From NCBI GenBank assembly GCA_963921195.1, contig OY992538.1, positions 86,365,904-86,429,903 on the forward strand: DNA of 64,000 nt, written 5' to 3'. This document shows positions 10,723 through 21,068 of the stretch, piece after piece. This DNA comes from Pegoplata infirma (lineage: Eukaryota; Arthropoda; Insecta; Diptera; Anthomyiidae). The notes beneath the pieces are model-generated. The model did not search any database. It was not told the DNA's origin and was given only the letters and a program-made list of their open reading frames with translations. The position numbers and the translations under genes were made by a program. The first letter of the stretch is position 1; each line of letters starts with the position of its first letter.

Positions 10723-11047
10723 CTGTTTTTTTTTTTTGGTAGGGAATAAAAGAACAATATAAAATACTATAAAATATCAATTAAAAATAACTATTGATAT
10801 TATAAATGTTTTTTACATAAATTTTATGATATTTAATTGTAAGTTGATTTTAATTTTTAAAAATATATTTTTTAGAAACTAGAGATTTAACAAACATTAA
10901 ACAAAATTTGAATTTAAACTGTCACTTTACTACAAACAACTAAAATAATTTGTTTATTCCTAATTTTGTTCAGTGTAAATTGTATAAATATTTTGTTAAA
11001 TACGTATTAAACTTATTTACACTTATTATATTTACCCCCTTATTCAT
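10723..11047. other. ITP intron, nothing recognised
   Basis: A+T-rich intron sequence next to exon B. It contains the acceptor tract of exon B (TTCTTTTATTCCCTACC on the minus strand, about 10736-10755) and no other feature I can support. Confidence 0.5.
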
Positions 11048-11194
11048 ATTTAAAACATTAACTCCCTTATTCATATTCAAATTTGAATGCTTTATAACAG
11101 GTTTATAAAACGATTTTTCATACAAAAATTCGTTTTATAAAGCTGTTATAAATGTTCAAATTTGAATATGAATAAGGGGGTTAATGTTTTAAAT
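11048..11194. mobile_element. 147-bp palindromic MITE
   Basis: The termini ATTTAAAACATTAACTCCC and GGGGGTTAATGTTTTAAAT are inverted repeats. Next inside each arm is CTTATTCATATTCAAATTTG or its mirror. The loop holds TTATAAAACGA and its mirror. The outer ATTTAAAA may be a target duplication plus its complement. Just before it, CCCCCTTATTCATA is a fragment of a second copy. Confidence 0.75.
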
Positions 11195-13012
11195 ACATAT
11201 CATCATAAAAATTCCTGCTCTACATTAACTCTACATGTGGTAAAACAATTTCACATACCCGAAAGATTAAAAAAACTCTTGAATTTTTTAATCAAATAAA
11301 AATCTCTGTTAATTGTATTTTAATAGGAATGAATGAATCATTTAAAAACAAACTACATAGTACGTACATTTGAATAAATTTAATAAGACATTCAGAAGCA
11401 AAAAAGAAACAAAAATAAAAAAAAAATTGTGTATAAACAATTTAAATCAATATTAGAACGATTACATTAATAATATAGGGAAATAAAAATTGGCACGTGG
11501 TACAAGAAATTTAAAAAAAATATATGGACAATTGTCATTAACTTTTAACACTTATGATATTCTGTTAATTTTGCAATAACTTTTTCATTTGTAAATTAGG
11601 TGGTACCTGTGAATAAAGATAAGTTAAGGGAACCTTAAAGAGTAATTGTGCAAAGGCACAGCGCAAAAGGTCTCATTAGTTCATGGTAAGGAATGTTTAA
11701 AGTTGAAAAATGTAAAAAAATCGCTTGATACTCTCATGAAATTTTTCGTTCAAAGTTCCATATTGTTGGGTGCGTTAAAGCTATTGCTCCAAATTTAATA
11801 CCTTTTAATCAGTAGACTTGGGCAATTATTTGGTGTAGGTTTAGTGGATGTGCCATCAATAAGAAAAAAGTTACATGGACCTAAATCTTTGATACCAATT
11901 TTTTTCAATTTTCAATTTTTCGAGGTTTTTTGATTGTAGCTTTTGGTGCAAACTGTAATTTTAAAATTCAAATACACATGGTAAAAGTCCTTGTAAAAAT
12001 GCACAATCTGAGTTTAATTCGAGTGATGTGCTCGCAATGGTTACGAAGCTGCAGCTCTCCAAAGATGGGAAGAAAAAACGTGAATTTTTTAAAAAGTCTG
12101 TTTTTTGCGAGGCACACTCCCAGTTTTATTCCGAATGGCTCGGAATGCTTTGTGAACTTTAAAATTTACCATTTCCCACTTTATTTACAAACGCACCCAA
12201 AAAATATTCAATTGCAAAAATTTTATGAACTTTTTAAATTTTTTGCAAAATTTCGATATTTTAGTTTTGCATTATTTGACAGCCAAATGTGCATGGCTGA
12301 AAGTTGAACATGTAGAAATAATGGTATGTGCAAATATAATAAATCATGGAAAGCAACATTGATCAAAAGTTAATATTGGCCGCGGTGTTTTTCAGTTTTC
12401 ACTTTTTTGTAAGGCACATCCAGGCCGCTTATAGAAATTGGTCGGTGAAAGGCGCGTTTGGTAGTCTTTTTAATTCTCTATCTTCAATTGATTCGCACCC
12501 AAAAAAATTTAACCTTTAGCGGTTTTTCGGTGGTTTTAAATTTTTGATACCTTTAAATATAATGGTTATATAAAATCTTACATTACTTAAAAAAAGTAGA
12601 AAAGAAATGTATTTTGATTTATTTTGACATGTCTAATTTGAATAAGATTTCAAAATTATTCAATTGTTTTTTGTAGTCGCGAAAATCGCGAAAAATCGCT
12701 AAAATTTGTTATAACCTTAATAAAATTAGTAATAACGTTAAAATATTTCGTAATAACCTTAATATTATCATTATTAATCATACTTTGAATAGTTTCAATA
12801 TTCAGTGAAGGACAACACTGTAAAATCAGACTTCAAATATTAAAAAAAAAAAAATTATCAAAAATTAGTATTTTTTTTCAAAAATGTTCCCTTAAAACCA
12901 CTGCTGTTTCTTACCTATTAAAGATAGAATAATGGTGTTAACTAAGAATTTGTTGAGATTTTGTTAATGCATTTGGTAATATTTTTCTAAAAAAAAACCG
13001 CTGGAAACATTA
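11195..13012. repeat. ITP intron with diverged CGCACCCAAAAA repeats
   Basis: No gene is seen. Several blocks share the words CGCACCCAAAAAA (12193, 12491; reverse at 11770) and GGCACA followed by CC or TC (12112, 12414; reverse at 11850). Their spacing is irregular, about 300-350 bp, suggesting very diverged tandem units. ACAATTGTCATTAACTTTTAA at 11530-11550 has its mirror at 14560-14582, so an old element may enclose the hairpin at 13013-14237. The open frame at 11930-12307 has low-complexity composition and no family signature. Confidence 0.35.
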
Positions 13013-14237
13013 GGGCGTTTCATCAAAAACTTTTTTTTGGATTTTTGCAACTCTTGAAGCGGAATATGAATTCTTATGGCCTAAAAGATTTTTGAGATTT
13101 TTTTCAGATTTTTGGAATGTCGGGATCAACTCGCTCAAATCGATTTTATCAAAAAATTGAGGTTATGAAACATAATTTTTTTTATTTTTTGTTCTCTGGT
13201 GCCTTTTTTTAACAAAACCGGATATAATACTTCTTAATGTTGCTAGCCTCCTAAAAAAAAATATTCGCGGTCAAAATTATAAGTTCAAGGGTCACTAAGA
13301 TGACCTTAAAAGTAAAAATTCAGAATTTCCCGTGTTTTAACCTCAATAATTCGAGAAATAAGCTATGTATGAACGTCATGTTGAATCCGTTAGATAGGTC
13401 TTTAAAACACCTTTCATTTAAAACCAATCTGACTATTGTCACTTTTGTAGAAATGTTAAAAAAAATAAAAAACTGGGAAAAACTCATTTCTCCCCCATTT
13501 TATCGAAAATTGAACTGGTGCATTAGGTAGTTTTTTTTTGTAAAGTTAAAATAATAACTTTTAAAAGCTTTTTATAGATTGTAGTTAGTGTTTCCAAGCC
13601 GGTTAACCAAAAAACCGGTTTTTTGTCAAAAAAACCGGTTTGACAAAAACCCGGGTTTCCGGTTTGGAAACACTAATTGCAATCAAAAAAACTTCTTTTA
13701 AGTTTATTATTTCAATTTTACAAAAAAACTACTAATGGATTCCCTTCGAATTTCTGTAAAATGGGGGAAAAAATGAGTTTATCTTAGTTTTTTAATATTT
13801 CTACTAAAGTGACAAATGTCATTTTGGTTTTAAATTAAAGGTATTAAAAAGACCTATCTAACGGATTCATCATTACGTTCATATATTGCATATTTCTCAA
13901 ATTATTAAGGTTGGAACACGGGAAATTCTGAATTTTTACTTTAAAGGTCATCTTAGTGACCCTTGAAGTTATTATTTTGACCGCGAATATTTTTTTTAGG
14001 AGGCTAGCAACATTAAGAAGTATTATATCCGGTTTTGTTAAAAAAAGGCACCAGAGAACAAAAAATAAAAAAAATTATGTTTCATAACCTCATTTTTTTG
14101 ATAAAATCGATTTGAGCGAGTTGATCCCGACATTCCAAAAATCTGAAAAAAATCTCAAAAATCTTTTAGGCCATAAGAATTCATATTCCGCTTCAAGAGT
14201 TGCAAAAATCCAAAAAAAAGTTTTTGATGAAACGCCC
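13013..14237. repeat. 1.2 kb hairpin element, arms about 570 bp
   Basis: The left arm 13013-13588 and right arm 13672-14237 are highly similar reverse complements with few mismatches. Mirrored blocks include GGGCGTTTCATC, GAATTCATATTCCG or its mirror, GATCAACTCGCTCAAATCG, GCTAGCCTCC and GTCACTAAGATGACC. TA flanks both ends (13011-13012, 14238-14239). The centre (about 13588-13672) is its own small palindrome, AGTGTTTCCAAGCCGG with its mirror CCGGTTTGGAAACACT, so the fold continues nearly to the middle. It lies in the ITP intron, so the primary transcript would carry a dsRNA stem of about 600 bp. The frame at 13300-13530 is arm sequence. Confidence 0.88.
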
Positions 14238-14239
14238 TA

Positions 14240-15168
14240 GGAAGCATTTTTATTTCCAAAATATTGGAAAATGTGCCGAAAAAAATTGGTTAAATGCAAA
14301 TATCTCGATATTTAGCAAAGATTTTATGCATGTTTGAATATGTATTTTAGCTCTAGGTAAGCATAATACAAAATGGTACGTTTGGTAAACTTCGGATAAA
14401 AAATGTAATTTTGACAATTTTTTTAAAATTTTAACTTTAAACCGCCATAGTTTTGGGTGCGATCGCTCAAATTAATGCACGCGGACGGATTTGAATTACT
14501 TATTTATAATGTTATTTACCTACAAAGTCTTATCAATGTGCCACGAAAAATTTTTTTTTCTTAAATATTAAAAGTTAATGACAATTGCTCATATAAATTG
14601 GGTGTCAATGTAGTAAATAATGATAAATTCATAAATTATTATAAAAATATATCAAATTGAACTCTTTTATAAAATGTATAAATATAAAAAAATGTATGCG
14701 AAAGTAAAATAAAAAATTATTTATTTATTTATTCATAAATCATTGCTGGAAGACATAAATTTCTGATTTTCAAAATATATATAATATCTTGGTTTTAATT
14801 AGTAAAGAAAAATAACCTCGAGCTAGTGTAGTGTTGTATAGTTTTAAATACTTCAAAACAAATAGCAATTGCCTTAATATTTTGTTCGTTGTAGAGAAAG
14901 TAGTTTTATTTAAATATTTTTGGATTTTATTTTTAAACACATTTTTGCACAAACTTTTTGTATGTCACGGTAATAAATCATATTGTACAAGTAATTTTCT
15001 ACAACCCTAATAGAAAAATAAAACTCATTAATATTATACCTTGAACTACAGTATTACATTTAAATTTTTGGTTATTTTGAAATTAAAAACTAGCTAGAAA
15101 TAAAATATTGTTCTTAAAATAGCCCTAAGTAACACAAAACAAATGTACTAATTTTTAAAGTAATATAC
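14240..15168. other. ITP intron, A+T-rich, no feature
   Basis: After the hairpin a short stretch to 14600 ends with the mirror of 11530-11550 noted above. From 14600 to 15168 the DNA is A+T-rich, with no coding frame of protein-like composition and no recognisable repeat. The minus frame at 14770-14952 is low complexity. Confidence 0.4.
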
Positions 15169-15384
15169 GAGGGATGTTTAAGAATGTTATTTGGTTTTCA
15201 ACACAAGGTCTTTATTGTTGGCAAACTTTGATTGTTAACATGCATCAAAACGAAAAAACGACACGTTAACTTCAGAGCTTCGAAGGATTTCATTCCCTAA
15301 TTCGATTTGTTCATTCTGAGTGAAAATTTAGTGATTGCATTCCCCAATCACATTTTAGCGAATTGAATGAATTCACTTTGGACT

Positions 15385-15545
15385 CATTCGATTTATAAAT
15401 ATCGAATGCATTCGTTTTATTTTTCATTCGACTTTCAAAAATCGAATGCATTCGATTTTTTTCATTCGACTTTTAAAAATCGAATGCATTCACTTGCGAA
15501 TGCAATCGATTTTCTTTTCATTCAATTTGAAAAATCGAATGGCTT
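15385..15545. repeat. Palindromic tandem repeat, ATCGAATGCATTCGAT
   Basis: Four diverged units of about 40 bp repeat the word TCATTCGACTTTCAAAAATC and the palindrome ATCGAATGCATTCGAT. The units decay towards the right (CATTCAATTTGAAAAATCG). The open frame at 15367-15699 is this repeat plus flank, giving a protein rich in repeated F-H-S-N-A words, and is not a gene. Confidence 0.8.
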
Positions 15546-15711
15546 ATTCATTCATTGCATAAAAAACTTAAAAAAACTAACCAAGATAGAGCAAAAAGGA
15601 GTCAATTTTTTGTCCATAGTATCGCTAACACTCTTCACATTGCCATCACCAGTGGCATCAGAAAAAGTACAAATATTAAAAAAATATTTTAAAATGTAAT
15701 CCTTTCAAACT

Positions 15712-16745
15712 TTGGGAAACAGGATAACGAAATCAAAAACGGTAAATGCAGTTTTACTTCATTTGATCTCTAATTTCAGACATATATCATCCGGTTCATG
15801 TTTAATATTGGCTGTCGGACGGCCATATCAGTGTTTAAAAATTTCGTCGTCCCCTTATGAAACAATGTGGACCTTCGGGAAAATTTCGATAACTCCGGAA
15901 ATAACAGGAATATCGTCTAGAGCAAAAATACGTGTCGACTTAGGTTAGTTAGGTTTTAGGTTGTAAGTGGCTGCTGACGTTTTACGTCAACACACGTAGA
16001 CTCTGAGGTCCATTGTGATACCACGGGACCGTAATAGGTTTCCCTACTAGTCCCTGTCGTTAAACCAGTTTGAGCTTCTTATGAAACTCCTTAGATGTTG
16101 AATTTTGACATCCAACAAATCAGAAAGATCGTACAGCTCCCTAGATCCCAGTGAAGCAAGTCTCTGACCAGAAAGTGCCGGGCAATGGCAAATAAAGTGT
16201 TCGATAGTTTCCAACTCCTCTTCATCCATGCAACTTCGGCAAAAGTCATTCGACGGCACATTTAACCGCTCTGCGTGCTTCCCTATAAGACAGTGTTCGG
16301 TAATTATAGAAACCACCGTCGAAATCTCTCCTCTTGGAAGCGATATCAGCTCACTTGTGCGCCCCTGATTAAGAGAAGGCCAAATCAGTCGTGTTGTCTC
16401 ACACGTCCATCCATTTGTCATCTTTGATTAGTCTCCGTCGCAGAATAAAGCCGTGTCGACTTAAATTTAATAAAGATTATTTCGTATTCATATGGATATC
16501 GTAGGTCTATGTCTTAACATTAATACCCCCCAAAATTTACACATTTTCATGAAAAAAATATTTACCGAAGAAAAATTTTTACAAGGTTATGCCACCGTTG
16601 GATAGGCATTTCCAACCATTTTTTGAACCCCTAGATATGGCCGAAAAGCCCAGACACCCCGACCTTAGAATTGTCTCGTTTATATATATTTCACGATTAA
16701 TGCAAATCGGTTCATAAGGATTGACATACTGCCCTTGTCAGTACG
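15712..16745. repeat. Dispersed repeat interrupted by a LINE copy
   Basis: The segment 15712-15942 continues at 16452-16745 once the LINE at 15943-16451 is removed. Its parts match 27340-27560 in the same order: GCAAAAACACGTGTCG-GCTTAAA, AATAGAGATTATT, TTTACACATTTTC, ACCRTTGGATAG. The end near 16735 (GCCCTTGTCAG) resembles the CTTCCTTGTCAG end at 27755 and the CTTCCCTTG end at 42322, so it belongs to the same family as 41725-42322. The frame at 15712-15948 is repeat sequence. Confidence 0.6.
15943..16451 (-). mobile_element. 5'-truncated LINE with target-site duplication
   Basis: This is a non-LTR retrotransposon 3' fragment. The minus frame 16421-16047 (124 codons) encodes the C-terminal end of the polyprotein: a FCRSC pair followed by a spaced HFICHC (CCHC-type zinc motif after the RNase H region) within an acidic EEELETIEH context, then LSDLLDVKIQHLRSF. 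Upstream the frame is closed by TAA, so the copy is dead on arrival. The 3' end after the stop is 104 bases ending in CCTAACTAACC-type words. Both sides carry the 12-mer CGTGTCGACTTA (15931-15942 and 16452-16463), a perfect target-site duplication that proves retrotransposition and fixes both boundaries. Confidence 0.92.
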
Positions 16746-17156
16746 CCAAAAATATTAAGGTAAGTATGTTTTGATACCTATGCGAAAAGCTTTCGCATTG
16801 AGAAAAATCAAATAATATTATAGTCATTTAGTTTTTTGCAGGGTAAGTACAAAGATACCCATGTTAAAAAATCAAACTAAAAAAAAAATAAAAATGGAAA
16901 GCTGTTTTCTAAATTACTCTGTGAAATACAAGATTAGAAACTGTGGGTTAAAACCCCCAGCTTCTGTATTCCGTTCGTCTCGTACGTTCGTCATACAGAA
17001 ATTCGTTACACTCAAAATAAATTCTCTGTCCAATCAGCAGAAAAATCTGCTGAAAATACACCCATTTTGAGCCATATGAGAAATCTGCTGATTTTAGCAG
17101 ACACGGTTTGCTAAATATCTGTCAGAAGAGGTGAATAAATATAACAAAAAAAAAAA

Positions 17157-17233
17157 CATACGCCGCCAGCCAGCATCGAACTCGCCACCTTCCGATTTGA
17201 AAGTACACTTCTTAACCACTAGGCTACGGAAGC
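17157..17233 (-). repeat. tRNA-like segment with pol III boxes and terminator
   Basis: Read on the minus strand, the 77-base segment begins GCTTCCG. It has an A-box-like TAGCCTAGTGGTTAA (17213-17227) and a B-box-like GAGTTCGATGC (17173-17183), and runs directly into an 11-base T-run (17146-17156), a pol III terminator. The acceptor stem does not close and the T-stem is eroded, so it is not a working tRNA. It is best called a tRNA-derived SINE or tRNA pseudogene carried inside the MITE 17009-17653. Confidence 0.7.
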
Positions 17234-17288
17234 TTATACTTTTATCTGGCGTTTTAGTTATTAAACATGTGTGTTGTTCGACAGCAGA

Positions 17289-17432
17289 GAAATCTGATTT
17301 TAGCAGAAATATCTGCTGATTTTAGCAGAAAAATCTGCTGATTTTAGCAGAACAATCTGCTGATTTCAGCAGAATAATCTGCTGATTTCAGCAGAGCAAA
17401 CTGCTGATTTCAGCAGAGCAATCTGCTGACAA
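17289..17432. repeat. 22-bp tandem array of TCTGCTGATTTCAGCAGA
   Basis: Six to seven units of 22 bp (GCTGATTTTAGCAGAAAAATCT type), each containing two overlapping palindromes, CTGCTGATTTCAGCAG and AGCAGANNNNTCTGCT. Neighbouring units differ by single bases (TTTTAG versus TTTCAG; AAA, ACA, ATA, GCA). It sits inside the MITE 17009-17653, next to the tRNA-like segment. Confidence 0.9.
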
Positions 17433-17799
17433 TCTGTTCTGCTTTTTTTTATATAAAAAAATTTCTTGAAAAAATAATGAAATTCAGCAAACAAAATCAG
17501 TATAAACATAGTAAAATGTCTGTTATTTTTTTAAACTGAATGACAGAGATTTTACTAAAAATATCCTTCTCAGCAGAACAATCTGCTAAAAGATTGCTAA
17601 TTTAAATTGAAAGTCGTTTTACAGATTTTTTGACAGAGTTTTTCTTCTGAGTGTACGAATTTGAATTGATTTCATGACGTTCGTCAAATAGAAACTACGG
17701 GGTAATTGATGTAGAAAAAAAACTTTGCATTTGCTTTCGAGTTCGATGTTTTTTAAATAAGCATCATTGTACTCACCCTGTAAAAACACAAAATTACTA

Positions 17800-19761
17800 C
17801 CCGAGTAAAAAAGTTCCTATATAGTTGTATATAATTTTATAAACATCATATATGATTAAATAGAATTATATAGAATTTGATGCGAAAAATGAGTCGATAA
17901 AACTATATTAAATTTGATCAATATTTCTTATATTTTGATAAATTTTTTATATAATTTTATGCGAAATTTGGACCCCTATTTTTATATAATAATAGCAAAA
18001 TTATATAATCAGATGTAATTATATAAAAATATATAAAATTGTATAAAACTGTATAAAACTATATAAAGTTACATAAAATTATATATAATTTTATATAATT
18101 AAAACAAAATTTTATGATTTATATAAAACTTGATATAATTTTATATAACTTTATAAAATTATATATTGTTTTATATAATTTGATATAGTTGTATATACTT
18201 ATATCTGATTATATAAATTTGCTGTTGTTACCCGAGTAAAAAAGTTCCTATATAGTTGTATATAATTTTATAAACATCATATATGATTAAATAGAATTAT
18301 ATAGAATTTGATGCGAAAAATGAGTCGATAAAACCATATAAAATTTTATCAATGTTACTTATGTTTTGATAAATTTTTTATATAATTTTATGCGAAATTT
18401 GGACCCCTATTTTTATATAACAACAGCAAATTTATATAATCAGATATAATTATATACAACTATATCAAATTATATAAAACAATATATAATTTTATAAAGT
18501 TATATAAAATTATATCAAGTTTTATATAAATCATAAATTTTTTTTAATTATATAAAATTATATATAATTTTATGTAACTTTATATAGTTTTATACAGTTT
18601 TATACAATTTTATATATTTTTATATAATTACATCTAATTATATAATTTTGATATTATTATATAAAAATAGGGGTCCAAATTTCGCATAAAATTATATAAA
18701 AAATTTATCAAAATATAAGAAACATTGATCAAATTTTATATACCCTCCCTAGTAAAAATATTATGCTAATTTTACTAAATAGATCTAATTTGATCCGTAA
18801 AATGGTTGTATCAAATAATATCTAATTGTATTACTTTAGATCAAAAAATATAAAAATTGATACAATTTGATCCTGAATTTGGTCAAATCTAATTAGATCA
18901 AATTGATCTTATAATATCTATTTTTATACAATTTGATGAGCAAAACCAAAATACGAATCAAATCATATATGGAGCAATATCTAACCATATAAAGTTGATC
19001 AACCGTATCAAAGTGATAGATAAAATTTTATCTAAATTTATACGGAAGCATATTAACTCATATAAGATTGTATCAAATTATATATGATTATATCAGAAAA
19101 TTTTTACTCGGGCTAGTAAAAATATTATACTAATTTTACTAAATAGATCTAATTTGATCCGTAAAATGGTTGTATCAAATAATATCTAATTGTATTACTT
19201 TAGATCAAAAAATAAAAAAATTGATACAATTTGATCCTGAATTTGGTCAAATCTAATTAGATCAAATTGATCTTATAATATCTATTTTTATATAATTTGA
19301 TGAGCAAAACCAAAATACGAATCTAATCATATATGGGGCAATATCTAACCATATAAAGTGGATCAACCGTATCAAAGTGATAGATAAAATTTTATCTAAA
19401 TTTATACGGAAGCATATTAACTCGTATAAGATTGTATCAAATTATATATGATTATATCAGAAAATTTTTACTCGGGTAGTTTTATCGACTCATTTTTCGC
19501 ATCAAATTCTATATAATTCTATTTAATCATATATGATGTTTATAAAATTATATACAACTATATAGGAACTTTTTTACTCGGGTATATAAAAATAGGGGTC
19601 CAAATTTCGCATAAAATTATATAAAAAATTTATCAAAACATAAGTAACATTGATAAAATTTTATATGGTTTTATCGACTCATTTTTCGCATCAAATTCTA
19701 TATAATCATATATGATGTTTATAAAATTATATGCAACTATATAAAAACTTTTTTACTCGGG
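17800..19761. mobile_element. Array of CCCGAGTAAAAA-ended elements (family A)
   Basis: Left ends CCCGAGTAAAAAAGTTCC occur at 17800 and 18231 as direct copies of about 190 bp. Mirrored right ends (AACTTTTTTACTCGGG) occur at about 19577 and 19761. The interior is made of ATATAAAATTATATA words; 17985-18230 is the reverse complement of 18420-18660. Thus at least two family-A elements lie in tandem or inverted order, flanked by TA. A family-B dimer is inserted at 18743-19476. No coding frame is present. Confidence 0.78.
18743..19476. mobile_element. Tandem dimer of family-B CTAGTAAAAA elements
   Basis: Two nearly identical units of about 365 bp abut at 19112/19113 with no spacer. Each starts CTAGTAAAAATATTAT and ends TTTTTACTCGGG. 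The interior is rich in TTTGATC and CTAATTTGATCC words. TA flanks the dimer (18741-18742, 19477-19478). The host sequence TTTTATA/TAGTTTTATCGAC is restored when it is removed, matching the uninterrupted family-A copy at about 17925-17900. A single unit of the same family stands at 19987-20352. Confidence 0.82.
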
Positions 19762-19986
19762 TATTATATTATTTTATTTTTCTCTATGCAAAACCTTTTC
19801 GCATAGTTACAGAAATTGGGCACTGGTGCGAAATTAAAAATGTTTTCTGAAATTTCTTAATATCAAACTCGTTAGTTTTTTTTTAAACTCTTACGCAAAT
19901 TATTCTTAATCTATTGAACATCCCTCGCATATTTTAAAACGACAACACAACAATTTTGTAGATATAAAATAATTTTAATTTACTTA

Positions 19987-20352
19987 CCCTAGTAAAAATA
20001 TTATGCTAATTTTACTAAATAGATCTAATTTGATCCGTAAAATGGTTGTATCAAATAATATCTAATTGTATTACTTTATATCAAAAAATATAAAAAGTGA
20101 TACAATTTGATCCTGAATTTGGTCAAATCTAATTAGATCAAATTGATCTTATAATATCTATTTTTATATAATTTGATGAGCAAAACCAAAATACGAATCT
20201 AATCATATATGGAGCAATATCTAACCATATAAAGTGGATCAACCGTATCAAAGTGATAGATACAATTTTATATAAATTTATACGGAAGCATATTAACCTA
20301 TATAAGATTGTATCAAATTATATATGATTAGACCAGAAAATTTTTACTCGGG
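19987..20352. mobile_element. Single family-B element, 366 bp, TA duplication
   Basis: It starts CCCTAGTAAAAATATTATGC and ends TTTTTACTCGGG (12-bp inverted ends with one mismatch). TA lies on both sides (19985-19986 and 20353-20354). It is nearly identical to the two units at 18743-19476, so its spread is recent. It lies in the ITP intron about 150 bases from the donor of the shared exon. Confidence 0.88.
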
Positions 20353-20504
20353 TAGTTTAAATACATAAAAAATTATTAAATGGAAAATACTTAAAAAATT
20401 ATGATTTATTATGAATGAGAAAACGTGCGCTAGTTGGTCAGTAACCTCTTAAAATTTGTTTAGACATAATAAATACAATACAAAAGTGATCTTTAAAAAC
20501 TTAC

Positions 20505-20722
20505 TTGCATAACCGATGTATACTTGTTTCACGGAATAATTGATAACAATCTTCACATATACGATCCAGACGAAAGAACATGGTTTTATTGAAAATACCC
20601 TTGCACTCTAAATCGAAGAAATTACTTCTTTTGGATAAATTATGATTATGGGGCAAAGCTGTGAATAGTGGAATCAAAACAAGAAACAGCACCACCGAGA
20701 TCTTAATGTTGCGGGAACACAT
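20505..20722 (-). CDS. ITP: ITP shared 5' coding exon (signal and N-half)
   Basis: This exon encodes the start of the ion transport peptide precursor, a secreted CHH/ITP-family neurohormone. In insects the family acts in ion and water balance. The first residues (MCSRNIKISVVLFLVLIPLF) form a signal peptide with likely cleavage near residue 22. A short spacer ends in KR at 31-32, and the mature peptide starts SNFFDLECKG. Cysteines at 40, 56, 59 and 72, with the RICEDCYQLFRE motif, are the CHH signature; exons at 10578 and 4112 add cysteines 76 and 85 to make six. The donor is CAA|GTAAGT at 20504, phase 2. An excellent acceptor (TTCTTATTTTGTAG) abuts the ATG at 20722, so the 5'UTR lies on an upstream exon not identified here. 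The protein matches my memory of Drosophila ITP almost residue for residue. Confidence 0.97.
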
Positions 20723-21068
20723 CTACAAAATAAGAAAAGAAGTAAAAAGGCTTAATACATTTGAAATGTTCAATAAATTTTAAAGTATTTTCATATAAAA
20801 AACTGATAAAAAACATTTTTAAACTTTTTTCTTGCAAAATGACAAATGGAAGCATAAAAATAGCTGAGTAAACAAATTTTTCGCAAATAAAAGTGTAGGA
20901 AAAACTGAACTTGATACTCCTGTAAACCTGTGTTGTTAATGGTATAAATATGACAAAAATCCGTGGTTCGATTTTTTACTAGGTTACATGTCCATAAAAA
21001 AATCATACAAATGAAAAACAACGTCCATTAACAAGACACATCGACATTTAAAATCCTACTGATGATAA
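20723..21068. other. ITP intron upstream of coding exon
   Basis: The minus-strand reading ends in a pyrimidine-rich tract and AG directly before the ATG, so this is the end of an intron in the 5'UTR. No repeat copy or coding frame of interest is seen; the minus frame at 20791-21021 has no signature. It is bounded above by the TAA-flanked foldback at 21069. Confidence 0.6.

Larger units (their letters stand above)
17009..17653. mobile_element. CACTCAAAA-ended MITE built of AGCAGATT words
   Basis: The left end is CACTCAAAATAAATTCTCTG and the right end CTTCTGAGTG, with TA on both sides (17007-17008, 17654-17655). The interior is built of TCTGCTGATTTTAGCAGA palindromes. It is inserted in an older repeat containing the words CGTTCGTCATACAGAAA (16985; the same at 8045). 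The core contains a tRNA-like segment (17157-17233) and a tandem array (17289-17432). The open frames at 16861-17319 are repeat sequence. Confidence 0.8.
15169..19927. mobile_element. Outer shell of a nested element stack
   Basis: GAGGGATGTT at 15169-15178 is mirrored by AACATCCCTC at 19917-19926. Just inside, further mirrored pieces occur: CTATGCGAAAAGCTTTCGCAT (16780-16800) against ATGCAAAACCTTTTCGCATAG (19788-19808). These are old ends of elements pushed apart by later insertions: the LINE at 15943, the MITE at 17009 and the CCCGAG array at 17800. The shell itself has no coding remnant I recognise. Confidence 0.4.

Noticed and set aside
15367..15699. 110-residue frame with repeated F/H/S/N words
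   Set aside because: Covers the ATCGAATGCATTCGAT tandem repeat and its flank; no domain.
17157..17233. Functional tRNA gene
   Set aside because: Box motifs and terminator are present but the acceptor stem does not pair and the T-stem is eroded.
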